Shown: positions 33,089-41,582 of the stretch, in pieces
Position numbering within the stretch: the stretch's first letter is position 1
Layout of the letters: each line of letters begins with the position of its first letter
NCBI GenBank assembly: GCA_900540375.1
Contig: UQFS01000013.1
Span: 1-64,000 of the forward strand
Reading direction: 5' to 3'
Source of the DNA: an uncultured Prevotella sp.
Lineage (GTDB): Bacteria > Bacteroidota > Bacteroidia > Bacteroidales > Bacteroidaceae
Length of the DNA: 64,000 bases
Translations under genes and position numbers: made by a program
Notes under the pieces: model-generated
The model's database searches: none
The model's input: the letters and a program-made list of their open reading frames with translations, nothing else
What the model was told of the DNA's origin: nothing

Positions 33089-35143
33089 ATGTATAGCAAA
33101 GAAGAATTATTAGCTAAGAATACTTCTGAACTGGAAGATATTGCCCGGCAATTAGGTATGGAGCCGGATCAAAACGTCTCTAAGGAGGATGTCGTCTATA
33201 CCATTCTTGACAAACAGGCCGATGACAGCAGCCATGCCACTGCTACAGCAACAGCTACTGGTAAGAGAAAGCGCATAAGGATAACGGCTCCCGAAACCGA
33301 TTACGTGTATTCTGTAAATGGAAAAAATGGAGAAAACCTCGATATGAAAAGAAATAAGAAAGTAGTCGAGAACAGCTTGTTTTCTGACAATGCCCATACT
33401 CAGGCTTCTGATGAAGCAGAGGAAGAGAATAAGCCCAACGATCATCAGCCAGCACAGAATGGCGGGCAGGGCTCCCTATTCCAGCAAGTAGAAGCCCTCA
33501 AGCAGGAACTCGACAGCCTGCCTAAGCATCGTGGACCCAAAACCAAACAGGAGAAGGAACTTATCGAAAGAATCAACCAACTCCAAAAACAAATAGAAAC
33601 TGCAGCCCAGAATATGACACAAGAAGCTAACGCTGACGAAAACGGCAACAAGGATAATATAGAAGACAGCGCAGCTGCCGCCAACACGGAAATAGTACCG
33701 GAAGAGGCTTTTGCCACGGGCAATACTCAGGCTGAAAGCGATGGTCAAGACCACAACATTCTGACTAAGCTGCAGGAAAGGGTCAATGAACACAACAAGC
33801 AGCAGGAAGCTTCAGCAAAAGACGAAGACAGTGTGTGGGAAGGCGATCCCGGTGACGGTACGGATTTCATACCTGTCGTGGATCTTCCGATAGAAGATCA
33901 GGGGATGACGCCCAACTATGATATGTTTGACAATCCCACGACCCCTTATAATAATAATGAGTACCCTACTTCTGACTACCAGGAGGAAGAGGATCAGCAG
34001 GAGCATAGCGGTAATTACGACTTTGACGATATCATCTCCGCCAATGGCGTACTGGAGATTATGCCTGACGGCTACGGATTCCTGCGGTCAAGCGACTATA
34101 ATTACCTGTCTTCTCCCGACGACATCTATGTTGCCGTCAACCAAGTCAAGCATTACGGTCTGAAGACAGGCGACGTCATTCAGTGCCATGTCAGACCACC
34201 TAAGGAGGGTGAGAAATATTTCCCTCTGACTTCCATCGACTCCATCAACGGCCGGAATCCATCAGAAGTAAGAGACAGAATCCCATTTGAGCATCTTACC
34301 CCGCTCTTCCCCGACGAGAAGTTCACACTTTGCGGTGATCCGAAGACCACCAATCTCTCCACTCGTATCGTCGATCTTTTCTCTCCGATCGGTAAAGGTC
34401 AGCGTGCGCTGATTGTGGCTCAGCCTAAGACCGGCAAGACCATCTTGATGAAAAATATCGCCAACGCCATTGCGACTAATCATCCCGAGGCTTATCTGAT
34501 GATGTTGCTCATCGATGAGCGCCCCGAGGAGGTGACCGATATGGCCCGCACTGTCAACGCAGAGGTAATCGCCTCTACTTTCGATGAACCAGCAGAGCGC
34601 CACGTCAAGATTGCAGGTATCGTGCTCGAAAAAGCCAAGCGCATGGTAGAGTGCGGTCATGATGTGGTCATCTTCCTCGACTCCATCACCCGACTGGCCC
34701 GCGCCTACAACACGGTGTCTCCTGCCAGCGGCAAGGTGCTCACCGGTGGTGTCGACGCCAACGCACTGCAAAAACCGAAACGATTCTTCGGTGCTGCACG
34801 TAACATCGAAGGAGGCGGTTCACTAACCATCATCGCTACAGCGCTTATCGATACCGGCAGCAAGATGGATGAGGTGATCTTTGAGGAATTCAAGGGAACC
34901 GGCAACATGGAGTTGCAGCTCGACCGCTCACTGTCCAACAAGCGTATCTTCCCGGCTGTCAACCTCGTAGCATCCAGCACACGTCGTGACGACCTGCTGC
35001 AAGACAAGACCACACTGCAACGTATGTGGATCTTGCGCAAGTTCATTTCCGACATGAATCCGATGGAGGCCATGAACACAATTCATGACAAAATGGAGCG
35101 CACAAAAGACAACGCCGAATTCCTCGCTTCCATGAACGAATAA
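33089..35143 (+). CDS. rho: Transcription termination factor Rho with long disordered insert
   Basis: 684 residues from MYSKEELLAKNTSELEDIA; the earlier ATG at 32990 precedes the promoter. Residues 1-45 form the Rho N-terminal helical domain. About 50-315 is a low-complexity, acidic and Asn/Gln-rich stretch absent from E. coli Rho (419 residues). The RNA-binding cold-shock fold follows at about 318-390 (GVLEIMPDGYGFLRS), then the ATPase with Walker A AQPKTGKT near 445 and the Q/R-loop region. Bacteroides Rho has a similar insert, reported to drive phase separation and matter in the gut; the same is possible here. Confidence 0.96.
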   Translation: MYSKEELLAKNTSELEDIARQLGMEPDQNVSKEDVVYTILDKQADDSSHATATATATGKRKRIRITAPETDYVYSVNGKNGENLDMKRNKKVVENSLFSDNAHTQASDEAEEENKPNDHQPAQNGGQGSLFQQVEALKQELDSLPKHRGPKTKQEKELIERINQLQKQIETAAQNMTQEANADENGNKDNIEDSAAAANTEIVPEEAFATGNTQAESDGQDHNILTKLQERVNEHNKQQEASAKDEDSVWEGDPGDGTDFIPVVDLPIEDQGMTPNYDMFDNPTTPYNNNEYPTSDYQEEEDQQEHSGNYDFDDIISANGVLEIMPDGYGFLRSSDYNYLSSPDDIYVAVNQVKHYGLKTGDVIQCHVRPPKEGEKYFPLTSIDSINGRNPSEVRDRIPFEHLTPLFPDEKFTLCGDPKTTNLSTRIVDLFSPIGKGQRALIVAQPKTGKTILMKNIANAIATNHPEAYLMMLLIDERPEEVTDMARTVNAEVIASTFDEPAERHVKIAGIVLEKAKRMVECGHDVVIFLDSITRLARAYNTVSPASGKVLTGGVDANALQKPKRFFGAARNIEGGGSLTIIATALIDTGSKMDEVIFEEFKGTGNMELQLDRSLSNKRIFPAVNLVASSTRRDDLLQDKTTLQRMWILRKFISDMNPMEAMNTIHDKMERTKDNAEFLASMNE

Positions 35144-35252
35144 GAAATTTGGAAAAAAATAACGAAAAGTTTGGTAGGTACCTAAAAAAAGTGTACCTTT
35201 GCACTCGCAATTCCAAAACAGACGGTTGAGGATTGCTAAACACTTAAAGAAT

Positions 35253-35325
35253 GCGCCCTTAGCTCAGCTGGTAGAGCAACTGACTCTTAATCAGTGGGTC
35301 TAGGGTTCGAGTCCCTAAGGGCGCA
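35253..35325 (+). tRNA. tRNA-Lys (anticodon CTT)
   Basis: 73 nt. Acceptor GCGCCCT (35253-35259) pairs with AGGGCGC (35318-35324), discriminator A. D-stem GCTC/GAGC, anticodon stem ACTGA/TCAGT with loop CTCTTAA (anticodon CTT at 35286-35288), and T-loop TTCGAGT with flanking stem are all present. CCA is not encoded. Confidence 0.97.
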
Positions 35326-35330
35326 CAAAG

Positions 35331-35360
35331 GCTGAATCTTTCGAGATTCAGCTTTTTTTT
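35331..35360 (+). terminator. Terminator of tRNA-Lys
   Basis: GCTGAATCT-TTCG-AGATTCAGC, a perfect 9-bp stem with a TTCG loop, followed by eight T. Confidence 0.92.
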
Positions 35361-35403
35361 ATTTTCATAACCCTCTCCATCCCCTATTTTGAATGTGCCA
35401 TAT

Positions 35404-35434
35404 TTTGTAGTTTGCAAATAAAACACTATCTTTG
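35404..35434 (+). promoter_or_regulatory. Promoter of ftsY
   Basis: TTTG at 35404-35407, a 19-bp gap, then TATCTTTG at 35427-35434. A textbook match to the Bacteroidota consensus, with a short leader to the ATG at 35458. Probably also serves rimO, hup and the HU-LysM gene. Confidence 0.85.
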
Positions 35435-35457
35435 CAATAGAAATAAGCAATAAAACG

Positions 35458-36405
35458 ATGGGAATATTCGGACTTTTTAATAAGAAGAAAAAAGAGACGC
35501 TTGATGCAGGACTGGAAAAGACTAAGCAGAGTGTCTTCAGTAAGATCACGCGTGCCATCGCGGGTAAGTCCAAGGTTGACGATGATGTGCTCGACAACCT
35601 TGAGGAAGCACTGATCACCTCCGACGTGGGTGTGGATACCACCTTGAAGATCATCCACCGCATCGAAGAGAGAGTGACAAGAGACAAATATGTGTCCACT
35701 TCTGAGCTCAACACCATCCTGAAAGAAGAGATAGCCTCACTGCTCACCGAAAACAACACGAAAGACAGCAGCAACTGGGACCTGCCCAGCGACCACAAGC
35801 CTTATGTGATACTGGTAGTGGGTGTCAACGGTGTCGGCAAAACCACAACCATAGGCAAACTGGCTTATCAGTTCAAACAAGCCGGAAAGAAAGTATATCT
35901 CGGTGCCGCCGACACCTTTAGGGCTGCTGCCGTAGAGCAGATACAAATCTGGGGCGACCGCGTGGGCGTGCCCGTCATCAAGCAGCAGATGGGAGCCGAT
36001 CCTGCCAGCGTCGCTTTCGACACACTGCAAAGCGCAAAAGCCAACGGCGCTGATGTCGTGCTCATCGATACCGCCGGCCGTCTGCACAACAAAGTTGGTC
36101 TGATGAATGAGTTGAAGAAGATCAAGGATGTCATGAAGAAAGTGGTGCCTACCGCTCCCGACGAGGTGCTCTTGGTGCTCGATGGCAGTACAGGACAGAA
36201 TGCCTTTGAACAGGCCAAGCAGTTCTCTGCGGTCACCTCCATCACTTCTCTGGCTATCACCAAACTCGACGGTACCGCCAAGGGTGGCGTTGTCATCGGC
36301 ATCTCCGACCAGCTGAAGGTACCCGTGAAATACATCGGCCTCGGAGAGAAGATGGAAGACCTCCAGCTCTTTAACAGAAAGGAATTTGTTGACTCACTCT
36401 TTTAA
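35458..36405 (+). CDS. ftsY: Signal recognition particle receptor FtsY
   Basis: 315 residues, NG domain only, without the long acidic A domain of E. coli FtsY. The N-domain helical bundle is at about 1-105; G-domain motifs are GVNGVGKTTTIGKLA (about 122-136), AADTFRAAAVEQ (about 160-171), DTAGR and TKLDGTAKGG (about 270-280). It docks ribosome-SRP complexes at the membrane. The basic start MGIFGLFNKKKKE may aid membrane contact. Confidence 0.96.
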   Translation: MGIFGLFNKKKKETLDAGLEKTKQSVFSKITRAIAGKSKVDDDVLDNLEEALITSDVGVDTTLKIIHRIEERVTRDKYVSTSELNTILKEEIASLLTENNTKDSSNWDLPSDHKPYVILVVGVNGVGKTTTIGKLAYQFKQAGKKVYLGAADTFRAAAVEQIQIWGDRVGVPVIKQQMGADPASVAFDTLQSAKANGADVVLIDTAGRLHNKVGLMNELKKIKDVMKKVVPTAPDEVLLVLDGSTGQNAFEQAKQFSAVTSITSLAITKLDGTAKGGVVIGISDQLKVPVKYIGLGEKMEDLQLFNRKEFVDSLF

Positions 36406-36455
36406 TCGCTCAATCAGCTGTGGCCGCTTGACAGACGGCAACAGCAAAATATAAA

Positions 36456-37823
36456 ATGAAGAATAGAATAGACTTTATCACTATGGGGTGCTCAAAAAAC
36501 CTCGTAGACTCTGAACAACTCATGCGACGCTTCGAGCAGGAGGGCTATCACTGTGTGCACGACCCCAAGCGCCCTGCCGGAGACATCGCCGTCATCAATA
36601 CGTGCGGATTTATAGAAGCAGCCAAAGAGGAAAGCATCAACACGATCTTGGAGTTTGTAGATGCCAAGCAGCATGGAAAGCTCAAGAAACTCTTTGTCAT
36701 GGGCTGCCTCTCACAGCGTTACCGCAAGGAGTTGGAGGAATCGATCCCCGAAGTCGATAAATTCTATGGTAAGTTTGACTACCGACAGTTGCTGCAGGAT
36801 CTTGGACCGGCAGAAGTCGAAGCCTCTGACGCTGATGCGTCTACTGATCAGCAGCAAGCAGCCCAAGTAAATAAAACCTTCAACCAATCGCGTGTCGATG
36901 CCAACAGCCGCCGTAAGCTGACGACACCTCATCACTATGCTTACATCAAGATAGCAGAGGGATGCGACCGCCACTGTGCTTACTGCGCCATACCGTTAAT
37001 CACCGGCAAACATGTCTCTCGGACGATAGACGACATTCTTAACGAGGTGCAGGAACTGGTCAAAGAGGGTGTGAAAGAGTTTCAGATTATCGAACAGGAA
37101 CTTACCTATTATGGCATAGACCTCTACCACAAGCCGATGATTGCGGAGCTCATCAGCCGGATGGCGGACATCCCCGGAGTGAAGTGGATTAGGTTGCACT
37201 ATGCCTACCCTAACCAGTTTCCCCTGGAGTTGCTCGACGTGATGCGGGAGAAGCCAAACGTCTGCCGCTACCTCGACATCGCTTTGCAGCACATTTCTGA
37301 TCATATGCTCGAGAGAATGCACCGCCACGTCACCAAGGAAGATACCATCAATCTCCTCCGTACGATTCGTGAGCGGGTTCCGGGCATCCACATCAGAACC
37401 ACGCTGATGGTGGGATTCCCCGGTGAGACAGAGGAAGAATTTAATGAGTTGCTCGACTTCGTGCGTGAGCAGCGCTTTGAGCGTATGGGAGCCTTTGCCT
37501 ACTCTGAGGAAGAGAGCACCTACTCCGCCCTTCACTATGACGATGACGTGCCGGAAGAGGTGAAACAACAGCGTCTCGACAAGCTCATGGCTCTGCAACA
37601 GCAGATCAGCGAAGAGATAGAAGCTGAGAAAGTGGGTAAGACTTTCCCCGTGATCATCGATAGAAAAGAGGGCAACTATTATGTTGGTCGCACCGAATTC
37701 TGCTCTCCAGAAGTAGATCCGGAGGTACTCATCCCCGTGAAAGACAAGCACTTGCGCGTCGGCAACTTCTATCAGGTGAAGATGACAGGCAGCGACGAGT
37801 TTGATTTATATGGACAAGTATGA
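36456..37823 (+). CDS. rimO: Ribosomal protein S12 methylthiotransferase RimO
   Basis: 455 residues. The N-terminal cluster domain has cysteines in MGCSKNLVD (Cys12), INTCGF and MGCLSQR. The radical SAM motif CDRHCAYC lies at about 170-177, after TPHHYAYIKIAEG. A C-terminal TRAM domain covers about 385-455. It adds a methylthio group to an aspartate of S12. LGYPEY-like variation aside, YPNQFP and the EQELTYYGIDLY segment fit RimO better than MiaB. The insert near 115-145 is rich in Ala/Asp/Gln. It starts 50 bp after ftsY. Confidence 0.93.
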   Translation: MKNRIDFITMGCSKNLVDSEQLMRRFEQEGYHCVHDPKRPAGDIAVINTCGFIEAAKEESINTILEFVDAKQHGKLKKLFVMGCLSQRYRKELEESIPEVDKFYGKFDYRQLLQDLGPAEVEASDADASTDQQQAAQVNKTFNQSRVDANSRRKLTTPHHYAYIKIAEGCDRHCAYCAIPLITGKHVSRTIDDILNEVQELVKEGVKEFQIIEQELTYYGIDLYHKPMIAELISRMADIPGVKWIRLHYAYPNQFPLELLDVMREKPNVCRYLDIALQHISDHMLERMHRHVTKEDTINLLRTIRERVPGIHIRTTLMVGFPGETEEEFNELLDFVREQRFERMGAFAYSEEESTYSALHYDDDVPEEVKQQRLDKLMALQQQISEEIEAEKVGKTFPVIIDRKEGNYYVGRTEFCSPEVDPEVLIPVKDKHLRVGNFYQVKMTGSDEFDLYGQV

Positions 37824-38101
37824 ACAACAAGGAATTCATCAGCACCTTAGCCGCTGACACCGGCTACACGCAGGCCGACACACAGAAAATGGTCAACACT
37901 GTCATCGAGGCGATGAAAAAAGCCTTTGAAGACGGCAACAGTGTGCAGATCACTAACTTTGGCTCGTTTGAGGTGAAGAAAAGGCTCGAGCGCATTGTCG
38001 TCAACCCCGGCAACGGACAGCGGATGCTGGTACCGCCAAAACTCGTACTCAGCTTCAAGCCTACCTCCGCAATCAAAGAAACTTTGAAAGGAAAATCATG
38101 A
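37820..38101 (+). CDS. hup: HU family DNA-binding protein
   Basis: 93 residues, full HU length. The dimerisation helices (MNNKEFISTLAADTGYTQAD) and the conserved VQITNFGSFEVKKR strand turn are clear, with the DNA-binding arm containing NPGNGQRM. It begins inside the rimO stop (4-bp overlap) and ends overlapping the next gene by 4 bp, so the three are translated as a chain. Confidence 0.94.
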   Translation: MNNKEFISTLAADTGYTQADTQKMVNTVIEAMKKAFEDGNSVQITNFGSFEVKKRLERIVVNPGNGQRMLVPPKLVLSFKPTSAIKETLKGKS

Positions 38102-39591
38102 ATAAACAGTTCATCAAAGACTTATCACAAGAAATAGTAGACAAATTTGAACTTGACAAGAAGCAAGCCAACAGCTTTGTCGAGAAGATGTTCAGTGTCT
38201 TGCAAGAAGGTCTTCAAGACGAGAAGATTGTGAAGATCAAGGGATTGGGTACTTTCAAAGTCATCAGCGTGCAATCGAGAAAGAGCATCGACGTCAACAC
38301 GGGTGAACCGATTCTTATCGACGGTAGAGATAAGATCAGCTTCACTCCTGACAGCGATATGCGTGACTTTGTCAACCGCCCCTTCTCTCAATTTGAGACG
38401 GTAGCCGTCAACGATGGCACCGACTTTAGCCTTATCGACAAGAAATTCGAGGAAGAGGAAAAAGAAGAAACATCGGAGGATGCGGTTGAAGATAAACAAG
38501 AAAAATCGACTGCAAATCAACAAGAGGATTCAATTGCAAATCAGCAAGAAGATTCGGTTGAGGATCAACAGCAGAAAGATTCGGTTGAAGATAAGCAAGA
38601 GGAAACTCTCGCACAAGAAGCTCCATCTACGATTGAAATTGCCAATAACCAAGAAAGTGAAGAACCAAAAGACGAGGAAGAAGCTAAGCAGGAAATGCTG
38701 ACGCAAGAGCCAAATACCCCCGAACAGACATCGGAAGGAAACGGGCTGAAAGCTGAAGACATAGGGCAAGAGACTAAAGATACTAAGTCGGAAATACAAG
38801 CCGTTGGTATTGAGGAGGAAGTGCATGAGGCAACTGTCAACATCAGCCGGAAGTTCGAGGACGAGAATCATCAACTACAAGTGGCGAATGAAGAGCTACG
38901 AAATAATTTCCGCCATCAATATCGGATGATGAAGGGAGTCATTTCAGTTTTTGTGGTTGTCGTTTTGCTATGTTTGGGTGGTGGTTATTCTCTGCTCAAT
39001 CAATTGAAGAAGCGCGATCACCGCATTGAGATGCTGGAAATATTAGCCTACCGCAATAAAAATGGCATAAATGCTCACCCCGGCAACGACTCTACGCTCT
39101 ATGCAATACCATCAGCAGCAAGCCAACAGAACCAAAGCAAGCAGACTAACGAGGCCCTGGCTAAAGACAATACTGAGAGAAAAGCAAAGACTGAGAGTAA
39201 ACGTACAACCAACAATAGTGCTTCACTGCCCTCAGGCGCTGTAGCAAACAGTAGTAATCAGTCAGAAAATGGCCAACGCAATGCATTGAAGTCGTCAAAT
39301 GCCAATAATACAAAGCAGAAACCGTCTGAAATCGCTTTGTCAAAGCAAAAGGCTGACAAAGAGCAGGCTGCCTACAACAAAGACGTTAGGATCCGCACGG
39401 GTGCCTATCGCATTGTAGGCATCAGCCATACGGTGAAAGTACGGGGTGGACAAACGCTCTATTCCATCAGCCGTGCCAATCTTGGACCCGGTATGGAGTG
39501 CTATGTACAAGCCGTTAACGGTGGTAAAACTAACTTTAAGGCAGGAGAAACCGTCAAGATCCCCAAGCTTCAAATCAAAAAGAGAAAATAA
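38098..39591 (+). CDS. HU-like domain, transmembrane helix and LysM domain fusion
   Basis: 497 residues. Residues 1-95 are an HU-like fold (IVKIKGLGTFKVISVQSRKS) with its own arm region. About 115-245 is very acidic and Gln-rich, including repeats of the type QQEDS(I/V) and VEDQQ/VEDKQ. A coiled-coil segment precedes one membrane helix at about 279-300. After a disordered Asn/Ser/Lys linker, about 424-490 looks like a LysM domain (HTVKVRGGQTLYSISRANLG ... VQAVNGGKTNFKAGETVKIP). The topology would put a DNA-binding-like fold inside and a peptidoglycan-binding domain outside. Overlaps hup by 4 bp. Confidence 0.85.
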   Translation: MNKQFIKDLSQEIVDKFELDKKQANSFVEKMFSVLQEGLQDEKIVKIKGLGTFKVISVQSRKSIDVNTGEPILIDGRDKISFTPDSDMRDFVNRPFSQFETVAVNDGTDFSLIDKKFEEEEKEETSEDAVEDKQEKSTANQQEDSIANQQEDSVEDQQQKDSVEDKQEETLAQEAPSTIEIANNQESEEPKDEEEAKQEMLTQEPNTPEQTSEGNGLKAEDIGQETKDTKSEIQAVGIEEEVHEATVNISRKFEDENHQLQVANEELRNNFRHQYRMMKGVISVFVVVVLLCLGGGYSLLNQLKKRDHRIEMLEILAYRNKNGINAHPGNDSTLYAIPSAASQQNQSKQTNEALAKDNTERKAKTESKRTTNNSASLPSGAVANSSNQSENGQRNALKSSNANNTKQKPSEIALSKQKADKEQAAYNKDVRIRTGAYRIVGISHTVKVRGGQTLYSISRANLGPGMECYVQAVNGGKTNFKAGETVKIPKLQIKKRK

Positions 39592-39600
39592 ACGGAAAAA

Positions 39601-39719
39601 GAAGTGGGTATAATCCTACTTCGCTGAAGGCTATACTGAGAGAAAAGCAAAAATGATTTTGCAGGATAGCCCCCAAATGCTAAAGAAGTAGGTTCCTTTA
39701 GCGGAGGTACCCTGCAAAA
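39601..39719. terminator. Structured 3' region between convergent genes
   Basis: Several stems compete. GAAGTGGG (39601-39608) can pair with CCTACTTC (39615-39622), which can instead pair perfectly with GAAGTAGG (39685-39692). TTTTGCAGG (39657-39665) can pair with GCAAAA just upstream or with CCTGCAAAA (39711-39719). GCTAAAG/CTTTAGC (39679-39685, 39696-39702) forms another hairpin. Probably a shared terminator, but more elaborate than needed. Confidence 0.5.
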
Positions 39720-39726
39720 GCATTAT

Positions 39727-40167
39727 TTAGAAGGGAAGATCATCAGCGGCATCGCCGCTGTCTTGCGCTGGTGCTGCCGAAGCTGCCGCAGTTGTCGGAG
39801 CATCTGCTGGAGCAGCAGGAGCCTGACCACCCAACTGACTTGTAGGAGTAGCCACAGAAACACCGCCGACAGCGTTAGGATCTACATGGTCAACGCGGAA
39901 AGCATTGATATCATTGAAATAGCGGTCTTGCCATGGACGTGCGTTAATATCCAGCCACACATGCACTGTATCACCCTGATGAATATTGAATTGCTCGAGC
40001 TTGTCAGCGCCGAAGACGCGGAACAAGCAAGCGCGAGGATATTGGTCTTTCGTCTGAATCACAAATTCCTGAGATTTCCAAGCGTTACCAGTGCGCTGAG
40101 AAACGCCCTCTTTAGCAGGGTACTCCTTGATAATCACCCCTTCTACTTCTATTCCTTGTAATGCCAT
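39727..40167 (-). CDS. DUF3127 protein with SSB-like acidic tail
   Basis: 146 residues. Residues 1-95 form a small beta domain of the DUF3127 type (MALQGIEVEGVIIKEYPAKEG, then SQEFVIQTKDQYPRACLFRVFG in outline), consistent with an OB fold. A disordered Ala/Pro linker (about 105-138) leads to the end DAADDLPF. That acidic tail with final Leu-Pro-Phe copies the partner-binding tip of single-stranded DNA-binding protein. It could therefore be an SSB paralogue that recruits replication or repair enzymes; ssDNA binding is inferred. Confidence 0.85.
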   Translation of the reverse strand: MALQGIEVEGVIIKEYPAKEGVSQRTGNAWKSQEFVIQTKDQYPRACLFRVFGADKLEQFNIHQGDTVHVWLDINARPWQDRYFNDINAFRVDHVDPNAVGGVSVATPTSQLGGQAPAAPADAPTTAAASAAPAQDSGDAADDLPF

Positions 40168-40206
40168 TTATGAGAGTTTTTTAGTTGAACTATTTTTGTT
40201 ATACTG

Positions 40207-40237
40207 CAAAGATAATGATAAAGACGGAAATATCAAG
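40207..40237 (-). promoter_or_regulatory. Promoter of the DUF3127 gene
   Basis: On the minus strand CTTG (40237-40234), 19 bp, then TATCTTTG (40214-40207), 40 bp before the start. Good -7, near-consensus -33. Confidence 0.65.
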
Positions 40238-40308
40238 CAATTCAATTGAAAAAAAACAAAAAATAAAAAATAATACGCCATAGCTTTCCGATTCTGTTAT
40301 TTTCTTAT

Positions 40309-40316
40309 TATCTTTG
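40309..40316 (+). promoter_or_regulatory. -7 element of the dnaN promoter
   Basis: TATCTTTG at 40309-40316. The in-frame ATG at 40314 lies just at its end and so cannot be the dnaN start. Confidence 0.7.
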
Positions 40317-40349
40317 TATAGAAGAAAACAAATAAAACCATTATTTTAT

Positions 40350-41474
40350 ATGAGATTTAGTCTTTCAAGCTCCGCATTGAGCACTCGACTGCAAACATTG
40401 GCCAAGGTCATCAACTCCAAAAATTCCATGCCCATCTTGGAATGCTTCGTGTTTGATGTCAGCCAAGGACAACTTCGCATTACAGCCAGCGATGGCGAGA
40501 ACCGCATGACTTCTTTGGTCAGCTTGAGCGAATGCGACAGCGAAGGCTCTTTTGCTATTTCCAGCCATCTGATTCTCGATGCAGTGAAACTGCTTCCTGA
40601 GCAGCCCCTCGCCTTCGATGTCAACTTGGATTCTTTTCAGGTGACCGTTGAATACCAAAACGGTCAGTATCAGCTCGTGGCACAAAACGCTGAGGAGTAT
40701 CCTCAGGTGCAGCCTATAGAGGGCGACATCCATACGCTGACAATTGACGCCGGCGTTTTGGTAAACAATCTCTCACGCACACTCTTTGCTACGGACAACA
40801 ACGAGATACGCCCCGTGATGAACGGTGTATACTTCGATTTGACGCCCGAGCATCTGGCTATCGTTGCCAGCGACGGCCACAAGTTGGTGCGCTGCCGCAA
40901 CTACGACATCAAGTCAGAGACTCCTGCCTCTTTCATTCTTCCTAAGAAGCCTGCCAATCTCTTGAAAAACGGACTTGACCCAACCAGTGGCGACGTAGTC
41001 ATCAAGTTCAACAACAATGCAGCTGAATTGTCATTTGCCGACGGCACGCTGCGCTGCCAGCTGATCGAGGGCACCTTCCCCAACTACAACGCTGCTATTC
41101 CTACCGACAACCCCAATGAGTTGCTTATCGACCGCAAAGCGCTCATGGACAGCATCCGCCGCGTACTGCCTTTCGCCAGCATCAGCAGTCAGCTGATTCG
41201 CTTCAGACTGTCAATGGGCTCTCTGCAACTCTCTGCCGAAGACATCGATTTCGCGACAAGCGCTAAAGAGACTTTGGTATGTGAGTACAATGGCCAGCCC
41301 TTGCAGATCGGCTTCCGCGGTGACTATTTCTGCGAAGTCCTCTCCTCGCTTGACAGCGACGACGTGAAGGTGATGCTGGGCGATCCCAGCCGTCCAGGCA
41401 TAGTGTTGCCAAGTGTACAGGATGAGCATGAGGACGTGCTGATGCTGATCATGCCATTAATTCTGAATGAGTAA
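40350..41474 (+). CDS. dnaN: DNA polymerase III beta sliding clamp
   Basis: 374 residues from MRFSLSSSALSTRLQTLAKV; the preceding in-frame ATG overlaps the promoter. Three clamp domains are visible, each about 120 residues, with the ends LPVQDE-like VLPSVQDEHEDVLMLIMPL at the C-terminus closing the peptide-binding pocket. It tethers polymerase to DNA. No dnaA is present nearby, so this is not an origin-proximal dnaA-dnaN pair. Confidence 0.96.
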   Translation: MRFSLSSSALSTRLQTLAKVINSKNSMPILECFVFDVSQGQLRITASDGENRMTSLVSLSECDSEGSFAISSHLILDAVKLLPEQPLAFDVNLDSFQVTVEYQNGQYQLVAQNAEEYPQVQPIEGDIHTLTIDAGVLVNNLSRTLFATDNNEIRPVMNGVYFDLTPEHLAIVASDGHKLVRCRNYDIKSETPASFILPKKPANLLKNGLDPTSGDVVIKFNNNAAELSFADGTLRCQLIEGTFPNYNAAIPTDNPNELLIDRKALMDSIRRVLPFASISSQLIRFRLSMGSLQLSAEDIDFATSAKETLVCEYNGQPLQIGFRGDYFCEVLSSLDSDDVKVMLGDPSRPGIVLPSVQDEHEDVLMLIMPLILNE

Positions 41475-41505
41475 TTGTCAACTATCATAAGATGATATCT
41501 TCGCT

Positions 41506-41555
41506 CTACGAGTCTTGAAAACCGAATCGTTCGACATTCTCTTCAAGACTCGTAG
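41506..41555 (+). terminator. 14-bp perfect stem-loop after dnaN
   Basis: CTACGAGTCTTGAA (41506-41519) and TTCAAGACTCGTAG (41542-41555) are perfect inverted arms with a 22-nt loop that holds a smaller CGAA/TTCG hairpin. No T-tract follows directly, so it may act as a weak terminator or mRNA stabiliser before the exonuclease gene. Confidence 0.6.
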
Positions 41556-41582
41556 TGGCATATTTGGTGGAATATATTTTTC

